From contig JBLIOB010000024.1 of NCBI GenBank assembly GCA_047639575.1, positions 1-25,538 of the forward strand: a DNA stretch of 25,538 nucleotides, given 5' to 3'. Source of the stretch: JBLIOB01 sp047639575 (lineage in GTDB: Bacteria; Bacteroidota; Bacteroidia; Flavobacteriales_D; Parvicellaceae). How positions within the stretch are numbered: position 1 is the stretch's first letter; every line of letters starts with the position of its first letter. Below are positions 8,101 to 14,949 of this stretch, in pieces. Both the position numbers and the translations under genes were made by a program. A model generated the notes under the pieces. The model had not been told where the DNA came from. It was given only the letters and a program-made list of their open reading frames with translations, and ran no database searches.

Positions 8101-9338
8101 TATACTTTTGATGATGGGTTATCTAACAATATTTCTTTAGCCATTTTCATTGGTCCAGCTATGTACTTTTTCTCCATGTACTCAATAACTTTATCAAGCA
8201 CTTCTTTAGAATCAGAATCCAATGAATTCAGTTCATTGATAAAGACAGTACCCATGGCCATTTCCTTAATCTCTTTGACCTGTTGTGGAACATTCTTCAT
8301 GGCAAGTTCAATCTGTCTTTCTCGATAGGTAGTTCTAAATTCATCTAAGCTATTTTGGATGATTTTATCACAAACAACTAATTCCTTTTCTCGTTCCTTT
8401 AAATTCTTTTCAGCAACTGATCTCAATGCTTCAACCGTGATCATTCTCACATTGAACTTATCTGCAATTTCTCGATCCACGTCATTAGGAATTGCCAGGT
8501 CAATTACCACCTTCTTCCCTTTGTCATCACCTAATACTTTACGGTAAAGATCAGGAGTAAATATGTATTTACTAGATCCAGTGCAACTTACAATTAGATC
8601 AAATCCTTCTGAATGATTTTTTAACTCCGCTAATGTTCGATTCTCGCAGTTTAGTTCCTTGGCAAGAGCATCTCCATTTTTCATTGTTCTATTGTAAACA
8701 ACGAAATTGGTGAAACCATGCTTCTTCAGAAACTTACACATCGTGCTATTGGTCTTACCTGCACCTACCACAACTACTTTACTTTCTAATGGAATATTAA
8801 AGTCCTTCAGGTTCCGATAAGCTAAAGAAACCACACTTACTGGTTTAGTAGCAACATTCGTCTGAGTAAATACCGCTTTTGCTGCTTCGATTGTTTTTTC
8901 AATTAACAATCTTAATGAATCACCGGTAAGTCCAATCTCTCTCGACCTTTCGTACGCTGTTCTAACTTGGGTGATAATCTCCCTTTCTCCAAGAATCAGT
9001 GAATCAATACTAGATGCCACTTTAAAAAGATGTCTCACTGCATCTAACCCTGAATGGAGTTCTGCATTCTGACAAGCGAACTGCAACTTAGTCTCATCCA
9101 TGTCTGGATCAAAAGAATGAAAGAAATTTAAAAGACAATCATCGTCTAGCTCTGCTTCAGAAGTAAAAATAAATTCGACACGATTACAGGTGGACAGGTA
9201 GACTAACTCCTCAATATCGGTTTTTTCAACGAGATGTTTAAGACGTGCTTTAACCGAAGAGTCATCTACATGAAACTCCCCAATTTTTTCTAGCTCTACC
9301 GACTTATGTGTAAGTCCTATAATTTTAATCTCTCTCAA
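8100..9338 (-). CDS. hemA: Glutamyl-tRNA reductase
   Basis: This 412-residue enzyme makes glutamate-1-semialdehyde from glutamyl-tRNA with NADPH, the first committed step of the C5 route to 5-aminolevulinate. Visible features are IGLTHKSVELEKIGEF at the N-terminus, LSTCNRVEFIF with nucleophile Cys51, LILGEREIITQVRTAYERS, the NADPH-binding VVVVGAGKTNSTM, and a C-terminal helical dimerisation region. The start is TTG at 9338. The codon before it is GCA and the one before that a TAA stop, so no upstream start is possible, and the next in-frame Met would delete the catalytic domain. It is the first gene of hemA-hemCD, with a candidate -7 box 23 bases upstream. A rare start codon could keep synthesis of this control-point enzyme low, which is inference. 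Confidence 0.95.
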   Translation of the reverse strand: MREIKIIGLTHKSVELEKIGEFHVDDSSVKARLKHLVEKTDIEELVYLSTCNRVEFIFTSEAELDDDCLLNFFHSFDPDMDETKLQFACQNAELHSGLDAVRHLFKVASSIDSLILGEREIITQVRTAYERSREIGLTGDSLRLLIEKTIEAAKAVFTQTNVATKPVSVVSLAYRNLKDFNIPLESKVVVVGAGKTNSTMCKFLKKHGFTNFVVYNRTMKNGDALAKELNCENRTLAELKNHSEGFDLIVSCTGSSKYIFTPDLYRKVLGDDKGKKVVIDLAIPNDVDREIADKFNVRMITVEALRSVAEKNLKEREKELVVCDKIIQNSLDEFRTTYRERQIELAMKNVPQQVKEIKEMAMGTVFINELNSLDSDSKEVLDKVIEYMEKKYIAGPMKMAKEILLDNPSSKV

Positions 9339-9361
9339 TGCTTATCGCGTCTACCTAATAA

Positions 9362-9369
9362 CAAATTTA
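9362..9369 (-). promoter_or_regulatory. Candidate -7 box (TAAATTTG) of hemA-hemCD
   Basis: On the minus strand positions 9369-9362 read TAAATTTG, a full match to TAnnTTTG, 23 bases upstream of the hemA TTG. A TTG-type -33 element at proper spacing is not evident; the region there is TTTTATG. Confidence 0.5.
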
Positions 9370-9389
9370 GATCACATGCTTGCTGTTGT

Positions 9390-9427
9390 GTCATAAAATT
9401 GTCATTGTTCCGTATGACCTCAGTCAT
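9390..9427. promoter_or_regulatory. Cluster of four GTCAT/ATGAC pentamers upstream of hemA
   Basis: GTCAT occurs at 9390-9394, 9401-9405 and 9423-9427, and its complement ATGAC at 9414-9418. The start-to-start spacings are 11, 13 and 9 bases, about one helical turn. The last two form an inverted repeat with a 4-base spacer. The cluster lies just upstream of the hemA promoter candidate, so it could be an operator, but no regulator is known and chance is not excluded. Confidence 0.3.
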
Positions 9428-9500
9428 TTAGACGAAGCATATAGGTTGTGCTACCAATGGTAATAGAAAAAATTAACATTCAAAAATGGTTGAACATTTT

Positions 9501-9529
9501 TTTCAATCCGAGTTAAATTACTATATTCG
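9501..9529 (+). promoter_or_regulatory. Candidate promoter of the small lipoprotein gene
   Basis: TATATTCG (9522-9529) differs at one position from TAnnTTTG. It is preceded at a 17-base spacing by TTTC (9501-9504), inside a T-run, as a weak -33 match. The ATG follows 42 bases later, leaving room for a leader. Confidence 0.35.
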
Positions 9530-9571
9530 GAAATAAGAATTCAAATTATTAACCATATTAATTACCAGAAA

Positions 9572-9724
9572 ATGAAAAAGATATTATTGATGTTGACAAT
9601 TGTTGGAGCGGTTTCGTTCACAATGGCATCTTGCGGAAGTGTAGAAGTAACTGATCCAATTGAAGAAGGTACAGATCACGAAGGACACGACCATGCAGAT
9701 GATGAAGCTGATCACGAGCACTAG
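9572..9724 (+). CDS. Small histidine- and acid-rich lipoprotein (50 residues)
   Basis: The open frame codes for 50 residues. A lysine-containing n-region and hydrophobic core (MKKILLMLTIVGAVSF) lead to a lipobox-like TMASC with Cys21, then a mature part of only 30 residues. Its last 16 residues hold five His, four Asp and three Glu (ending ADHEH), with no aromatic residues. The expected fate is Sec export, diacylation at Cys21 and anchoring to a membrane facing the periplasm or surface. The His/acid tail suggests binding of metal ions such as Zn, Ni, Cu or Fe, which is inference from composition. Support for a real gene comes from the lipoprotein signal, a candidate promoter 42 bases upstream, and a strong terminator 16 bases downstream. 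No family is recognised. The hem and sdh neighbours make a metal role plausible, not proven. Confidence 0.75.
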   Translation: MKKILLMLTIVGAVSFTMASCGSVEVTDPIEEGTDHEGHDHADDEADHEH

Positions 9725-9740
9725 AACGTAAGTTCAAATC

Positions 9741-9775
9741 AAAAAAAGGGGAAGCTAATAGCTTCCCCTTTTTTT
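9741..9775. terminator. Strong bidirectional terminator between the small lipoprotein gene and sdhB
   Basis: A seven-base A-run (9741-9747) is followed by GGGGAAGC (9748-9755), the 5-base loop TAATA, GCTTCCCC (9761-9768) and a seven-base T-run (9769-9775). It is a perfect symmetric hairpin that ends transcription in both directions for the convergent lipoprotein gene and sdhCAB. Confidence 0.93.
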
Positions 9776-9792
9776 ATGCCTTAATTTTTAAT

Positions 9793-10563
9793 CTAGTCTT
9801 CAGAATGGATACTTGCACTCAAATAATCTCTATTCATCCTAGCGATATTCTCTAGTGAAATTCCCTTCGGACATTCTACCTCACAAGCTCCAGTATTCGT
9901 GCAATTTCCGAACCCTTCCGCGTCCATCTGCTGCACCATGCTTAATACACGCTCTTGAGCTTCAACCTTACCTTGTGGTAATAAGGAAAGTTGAGAAACT
10001 TTTGCAGAAACAAATAGCATTGCCGATGCATTTTTACATGAAGCTACACAAGCTCCACAGCCAATACATGTGGCAGCGTCAAACGCCTTATCTGCATCTG
10101 CTTTAGGAATTGGAATTGCGTTTGCATCTTGCGTATTTCCGGAAGTATTCACTGAGATAAAACCTCCTGATTGTATCACTCGATCAAAAGAAGATCGATC
10201 TACAACTAAATCCTTTATAACGGGGAACGCTTTTGCTCTGAACGGCTCTATATGAATGGTGTCGCCATCATTAAACTTACGCATATGAAGTTGACAAGTA
10301 GTAACTCCTCTATCGGGGCCGTGTGCTTCGCCATTAATATGTAACGAACACATTCCGCAAATTCCTTCTCTACAATCGTGATCAAACGCAACCGGCTCTT
10401 TTTTCTCAGCAACCAACTGCTCATTCAAAACATCCATCATTTCTAAAAATGACATGTGTTCAGAAATCTCTTTCACATTGTAAGTTTCCATTTTCCCTTT
10501 AGACTTGCTGTCTTTCTGACGCCAAATCTTAAGAGTTAAATTCATGCCTGTAGCTGTTGACAT
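9793..10563 (-). CDS. sdhB: Succinate dehydrogenase iron-sulfur subunit
   Basis: This 256-residue subunit carries electrons from the FAD of SdhA to the quinone site. The N-terminal ferredoxin domain has [2Fe-2S] ligands Cys64, Cys69, Cys72 and Cys90 (CREGICGMC ... TTC). The C-terminal domain has CIGCGACVASC (Cys166, 169, 172, 176) and CTNTGACEVECPKG (Cys221, 227, 231), which supply the [4Fe-4S] and [3Fe-4S] clusters. All expected ligands are present. It is the last gene of sdhCAB, 20 bases after sdhA, ending at the shared terminator. ATG 10563 is used. A second ATG at 10545 gives MNLTLKIWRQ, which resembles the usual start in related bacteria, and may be the true one. Confidence 0.96.
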   Translation of the reverse strand: MSTATGMNLTLKIWRQKDSKSKGKMETYNVKEISEHMSFLEMMDVLNEQLVAEKKEPVAFDHDCREGICGMCSLHINGEAHGPDRGVTTCQLHMRKFNDGDTIHIEPFRAKAFPVIKDLVVDRSSFDRVIQSGGFISVNTSGNTQDANAIPIPKADADKAFDAATCIGCGACVASCKNASAMLFVSAKVSQLSLLPQGKVEAQERVLSMVQQMDAEGFGNCTNTGACEVECPKGISLENIARMNRDYLSASIHSED

Positions 10564-10583
10564 AATGTTTTAATTGTTAGCAG

Positions 10584-12587
10584 TTATTTATAACTTCTTT
10601 GTTTCAATTCAATGTTTTCAAACGTCAATTCCTCCTTATGAAGAATAGGTTCTGACGCAGTAGCTCCAAATTCCCAAGCCGATGCAAAAGTGAAATTTTC
10701 ATCATCCCTTTTGGCTTCACCTTCTTCTGTTTGAGATTCCTCTCTGAAATGCCCTCCACAAGACTCTTTACGTTCTAGCGCATCTTTTGCAAATAATTCT
10801 CCCAATTCTAAAAAGTCAGCAACCCTAGCTGCTTTTTCTAACTCTGGGTTAAATTCATTTAATCCTCCAGGTACATAAACGTCCTTATGGAATTCTTCTC
10901 GGATAGCTGCAATTTCACTTATTGCTAATTTTAAATCTTCAGCATTACGTGCCATTCCACATTTATCCCACATCACTTTTCCTAATTTCTTGTGGAAATG
11001 ATCAACCGATTTACTGCCTTCATTATTGATTAGTTTGTCTAACCTATCTTTCACAGACTTCTCTGCTTCATCGAATTCAGGAGAATCTGTTGGGATTGTT
11101 CCTGTTCTAATATCATTTGCAAGGTAATCGCCCATTGTATATGGCAACACGAAATAACCATCCGCTAAACCTTGCATTAGTGCAGATGCACCAAGTCTGT
11201 TTGCTCCGTGATCCGAAAAGTTTGCTTCGCCTGCAGCATAACATCCTTCTACAGATGTCATTAAATTATAATCTACCCAAAGACCTCCCATTGTATAATG
11301 CACGGCCGGATAAATCTGCATTGGTGTTTTGTATGGATTATCATCTGTAATCTTTTCATACATCTGAAACAAGTTTCCATACTTGTTTTCTATAACGGCT
11401 TCACCTAGTTCTTTAATTAAAGCAGGTGACGGGTCATGAATTCCATCAACTATGGCAGTTTCTTTACCATATCGTTGGATTGCTGAGGCGAAATCTAAAT
11501 ATACAGCCTCGCCTGTTTCGTTAACCCCGTATCCAGCATCGCATCTCTCCTTAGCTGCTCTAGAAGCAACATCTCTTGGTACTAAATTCCCAAATGACGG
11601 ATACCTTCTTTCTAAATAGTAATCTCGTTCCTCTTCTGAAAGTTCAACTGGCTTTTTCTTGCCTGCTCTAATTGCTTCAACATCAGGCATATTCTTTGGA
11701 ACCCAGATTCTACCATCATTCCTTAATGATTCAGACATCAAGGTTAATTTAGATTGGTAATCACCAGATCTTGGAATACAAGTTGGGTGAATCTGTGTAT
11801 AGCATGGGTTTGCAAAGTAAGCTCCTTTTCGATGAGCCCTCCATGATGCAGTTACGTTAGAGCCCATTGCGTTAGTAGATAAAAAGAATACGTTCCCATA
11901 GCCACCTGTTGCTAAAACAACCGCATGCGCAGAATGCCTTTGGATTTCTCCCGTGACTAAATTTCTTGCAATAATTCCTCTGGCCTTACCATCCACAATG
12001 ACCAACTCCAACATTTCATGTCGGTTGTGCATTTCGATTTTACCTTTTCCAATCTGGCGACTCATTGCAGAATAGGCACCTAATAAAAGCTGTTGTCCAG
12101 TCTGACCTTTCGCATAAAAAGTTCTCGATACTAATACTCCTCCAAATGATCTATTATCTAATAGACCTCCATATTCTCGTGCAAAAGGAACTCCTTGAGC
12201 CACACATTGATCAATAATGCTAGCCGAAACTTCCGCTAATCTGTAAACGTTGGATTCTCTAGATCGATAATCTCCACCTTTAACCGTATCATAGAAGAGG
12301 CGATATGTTGAGTCACCATCATTTTGATAATTCTTTGCTGCATTGATTCCACCTTGAGCTGCAATCGAATGTGCTCGTCTAGGTGAATCTTGAAAGCAAA
12401 ATGACTTTACTTTATAACCCATTTCTGCCAAAGAAGCGGCAGCCGCTCCTCCTGCTAAACCTGTTCCAACAACTATTACATCGATCAACCGCTTATTAGC
12501 TGGGTTAACCACATTAATGTTGTTCTTATAGTTCGTCCATTGTTCCTGGATTGGACCTGTAGGACATTTTGAATCTAATTTTGACAT
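10584..12587 (-). CDS. sdhA: Succinate dehydrogenase flavoprotein subunit
   Basis: This 667-residue catalytic subunit oxidises succinate to fumarate on the cytoplasmic face of the inner membrane, linking the TCA cycle to (mena)quinone. It has an FAD-binding loop VVGTGLAGGAAAASLAEMG (39-57) and RRAHSIAAQGGINAAK (70-85), with His73 as the site of covalent FAD attachment. In the central region is YTQIHPTCIPRSGDYQSK. Further on come HYTMGGLWVD, GEANFSDHGANRLGASAL, and a C-terminal helical domain with ERKESCGGHFREE. The length and the insertions agree with the type B (Wolinella/Bacillus-like) class of succinate:quinone oxidoreductases. It lies 12 bases after sdhC and 20 before sdhB. No defects were seen. 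Confidence 0.97.
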   Translation of the reverse strand: MSKLDSKCPTGPIQEQWTNYKNNINVVNPANKRLIDVIVVGTGLAGGAAAASLAEMGYKVKSFCFQDSPRRAHSIAAQGGINAAKNYQNDGDSTYRLFYDTVKGGDYRSRESNVYRLAEVSASIIDQCVAQGVPFAREYGGLLDNRSFGGVLVSRTFYAKGQTGQQLLLGAYSAMSRQIGKGKIEMHNRHEMLELVIVDGKARGIIARNLVTGEIQRHSAHAVVLATGGYGNVFFLSTNAMGSNVTASWRAHRKGAYFANPCYTQIHPTCIPRSGDYQSKLTLMSESLRNDGRIWVPKNMPDVEAIRAGKKKPVELSEEERDYYLERRYPSFGNLVPRDVASRAAKERCDAGYGVNETGEAVYLDFASAIQRYGKETAIVDGIHDPSPALIKELGEAVIENKYGNLFQMYEKITDDNPYKTPMQIYPAVHYTMGGLWVDYNLMTSVEGCYAAGEANFSDHGANRLGASALMQGLADGYFVLPYTMGDYLANDIRTGTIPTDSPEFDEAEKSVKDRLDKLINNEGSKSVDHFHKKLGKVMWDKCGMARNAEDLKLAISEIAAIREEFHKDVYVPGGLNEFNPELEKAARVADFLELGELFAKDALERKESCGGHFREESQTEEGEAKRDDENFTFASAWEFGATASEPILHKEELTFENIELKQRSYK

Positions 12588-12599
12588 CGTTTAAGGTAT

Positions 12600-13307
12600 T
12601 TAATGTGCTGCTAATATGTGGTGATACATAGCGATGAAAATAAATCCTGCTGGAATTAGAATCGCATAAGCAATTCCTAATTTCTTAATAAGTGGAGTGT
12701 ACTTCTTATGATTAAACCCTACTGATTTGAATGATGATTGGAAACCATGTAATAAGTGAAGTGCCAAGAAGATGAAAGAAAGAACATAAAGTCCAACTCT
12801 AATTGGGTTTACAAATTTCTCTTGTAACTCATGGAAGTATCTCATTCCACTATCCACATTATTAGCATTAAGTAATCCTGACATATCACCATCCACAAAT
12901 TTCAGTTTCAATTCAGGGAACCAGAAATCGTAGAAGTGCAAACCTAGAAATAACATGATCATTATTCCTGAAATTATCATGTTTCTAGACATCCAAGATG
13001 AACTCTTACCTGGTTTGTTATAAGAATATTTTTGTGGTCTGGCTTTATTGTTTTGAAGCTCAAGGGCTATTCCCATTAACAAATGGAAAATCACACCTAT
13101 CGCTAGCACTGGCTGCAATATGTATTGAATTACAGGGTTGGTTCCCATAAAATGTGAGACGCTGTTAAACAATTCTCCATTATCACAGTTGACAGACATC
13201 ATGTTAATCGTACAATGCTGCAACAAGAAAAATAAGAGGAAAAAACCCGAAAGGGCCATTAATACTTTCCGTCCGATGGACGACTTCCTAATCGATGAAT
13301 TACCCAT
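12600..13307 (-). CDS. sdhC: Succinate dehydrogenase cytochrome b subunit (di-haem type, single anchor)
   Basis: The 235-residue protein has five hydrophobic helices (about 15-37, 58-84, 109-129, 168-190, 209-231). Histidines at His31, His75, His124, His184 and His187 are placed as expected for two b haems. A single five-helix anchor replaces the SdhC/SdhD pair of enterobacteria, the class B type that usually works with menaquinone. It anchors SdhAB to the inner membrane and reduces quinone. It is the first gene of sdhCAB and is preceded 28 bases upstream by a full promoter match. Confidence 0.93.
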   Translation of the reverse strand: MGNSSIRKSSIGRKVLMALSGFFLLFFLLQHCTINMMSVNCDNGELFNSVSHFMGTNPVIQYILQPVLAIGVIFHLLMGIALELQNNKARPQKYSYNKPGKSSSWMSRNMIISGIMIMLFLGLHFYDFWFPELKLKFVDGDMSGLLNANNVDSGMRYFHELQEKFVNPIRVGLYVLSFIFLALHLLHGFQSSFKSVGFNHKKYTPLIKKLGIAYAILIPAGFIFIAMYHHILAAH

Positions 13308-13334
13308 TATGAAATTGAATTTGAAATTTCAAAA

Positions 13335-13365
13335 CAAATGTAATCGTCAGCGTCTGCATTGTCAA
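13335..13365 (-). promoter_or_regulatory. Promoter of sdhCAB (TTG-N20-TACATTTG)
   Basis: On the minus strand TTG at 13365-13363 is followed after 20 bases by TACATTTG at 13342-13335. Both elements and the spacing fit the Bacteroidota consensus TTG-N17-23-TAnnTTTG. The sdhC ATG lies 27 bases further on. This is the best promoter match in the window. Confidence 0.75.
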
Positions 13366-13391
13366 GTAAGTGAAAGCTTATTAGTTTATTT

Positions 13392-13402
13392 AGAACCGTT
13401 CT
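13392..13402. promoter_or_regulatory. Short palindrome upstream of the sdhCAB promoter
   Basis: AGAACCGTTCT is a perfect palindrome with a one-base centre, ending 27 bases before the -33 element of the sdhCAB promoter and just after the stop of the HTTM gene. It is a possible operator or activator site, but too short to exclude chance. Confidence 0.25.
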
Positions 13403-13415
13403 TGATAAGGGTGAA

Positions 13416-14876
13416 TTATTCTTCGGAACCTGAAAATACATCCTGACCAATCTTTTCTTTCCAGTACCTATACTTATCCAAAGAAAACTCCGCTGGATAA
13501 TCTGACTCAGACCAATCGTTTATCCATTCACCGACTTCAAAAGGTGAATTTTCCACTAGTGCATAATTTAGGGTAGTGTCATTAAACAAAACTGGTGGTC
13601 TTTCATTTACCGATTTATAAATGATCATTTTAATTTCTGGAGATTCAACCCCAGAAGCTTTCATTTCATCCGCCAGAAACCCTGTAAACTGCAATAGGCT
13701 TCTCGGTGTGCGGATTGACTTTCTAAATTGGCGTTGATTCATATACACTCCCATGTCAACGGGCTGCCATGGTTCTTTGTCACCTCCTCTTACTTTAATT
13801 TGAACCCCTTCAACAGTGTCTACTAACATCATTCTCCATGAAAAAAGTTGACCATTGCCGGTCCAAGATGGATTACCTGGATAAATAAACTGCCTTAACG
13901 GGATTAACACTTGAACACTAAGCCAAACCAGTACAAACATAGATGCAAGCCGTGCACGATTTGGGCCAAGTACCAAAGCAAACTCCTGTTTTGTTTGCTT
14001 AACAGGTCTTAACCAAAACCAAATACCGCTAACAGGTTTTTTTAGCACCAGTATGACCCCTTTGAGACCATTATCCTTTAGTTTATTACACTTCCGTTCG
14101 ACAAAGTCGGGTGAAGCAAAAAGCAAAATTGCTGCCAACATCGTGTAAGGAAAAGTTCCAATATTAAATATATTAGCATTGCTTAGATGGAAAAAAAGCA
14201 GAATTGGAACTGCTAACCTTCTCCATCTTTTAGAGAAAAGCATAAAACCAATCAAACCATCAAAAGCCAATCCGCCATACGTAATCATGTACGCGAACCA
14301 GTCGCTTTGAAACATTTCACGAAGCGTGGACCCTTCAGAATAATGAACGCCAATATCATACATCCAAAAACGGGTCGGGAATCCATTCAACCAATCTCCC
14401 TGGAGTTTCGCTATAAACCCGAAAAAATAAACAACGAAAACTTGAGATTGGAGGATGAAAATATTCCAGTAAGGGATTTTAGCTTTATTCTTCTTTCCTA
14501 GCGCTCCCCATGCATCCGCTTTCACAAAAATGAGTAGAAATAGGAGGAGCGAATAAAAATAAAAATGATTGTTGTAGTGTCCTTTGTCAATCAGAAAAAT
14601 GTACGTATATCCCAGAAACAAAATGATCGAAAAAAACCGATAATAAAGCCCTAGAATTACCATTACCGCAGCTAAATAGATCACGCAGAAAAACAAATGC
14701 AATGCAAATGGCTCAAATAATTCTAGCCAGGCAAATCCGTCATATTTAAAAAAGAAAGGGGAATGCATTAGACCAGTTGTAAAATACTCTTGCAGGTGGT
14801 AGATACTATCGATTAACAACACCCCTAATAATATCCTAAACAATCCCAAGGTTGAGGCGCTTACTTCTTTGGACAT
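13416..14876 (-). CDS. HTTM-domain membrane protein related to vitamin-K-dependent gamma-carboxylase
   Basis: The 486-residue protein (from ATG 14876) has about eight to nine hydrophobic segments and then a soluble C-terminal part. It opens with SASTLGLFRILLGVLL. Three stretches resemble human VKGC: DKGHYNNHFYFYSLL (His104), where the human enzyme has its NNHSYLYGL motif; FFGFIAKLQGDWLNG (Lys157), at the place of the catalytic Lys218; and PGNPSWTGNGQLFSWRMML (334-351), the lumenal PGN-W-FSWRM pattern. Known VKGC oxidises reduced vitamin K to drive Glu carboxylation. Bacterial homologues are mostly uncharacterised, and a Leptospira relative was reported to lack carboxylation. The start is uncertain: TTG 14900 gives a more typical N-terminus, ATG 14960 is also open. 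It lies 108 bases before sdhC and is divergent from the next gene. Confidence 0.75.
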   Translation of the reverse strand: MSKEVSASTLGLFRILLGVLLIDSIYHLQEYFTTGLMHSPFFFKYDGFAWLELFEPFALHLFFCVIYLAAVMVILGLYYRFFSIILFLGYTYIFLIDKGHYNNHFYFYSLLLFLLIFVKADAWGALGKKNKAKIPYWNIFILQSQVFVVYFFGFIAKLQGDWLNGFPTRFWMYDIGVHYSEGSTLREMFQSDWFAYMITYGGLAFDGLIGFMLFSKRWRRLAVPILLFFHLSNANIFNIGTFPYTMLAAILLFASPDFVERKCNKLKDNGLKGVILVLKKPVSGIWFWLRPVKQTKQEFALVLGPNRARLASMFVLVWLSVQVLIPLRQFIYPGNPSWTGNGQLFSWRMMLVDTVEGVQIKVRGGDKEPWQPVDMGVYMNQRQFRKSIRTPRSLLQFTGFLADEMKASGVESPEIKMIIYKSVNERPPVLFNDTTLNYALVENSPFEVGEWINDWSESDYPAEFSLDKYRYWKEKIGQDVFSGSEE

Positions 14877-14949
14877 TACATTAATAAACCGCTGTAGCAA
14901 ATCGATTGGATTTCTATCAAAATTAATGCTTAATTTCGAATTAGCTAAA

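Noticed and set aside
9490..9507. TTGAA-N7-TTCAA inverted repeat upstream of the small lipoprotein gene as an operator.
   Set aside because: Short arms in AT-rich sequence around a T-run are expected by chance.
10070..10255. Plus-strand open frames opposite sdhB, sdhA and sdhC.
   Set aside because: They are antisense to strongly conserved sdh genes and have no recognisable features.
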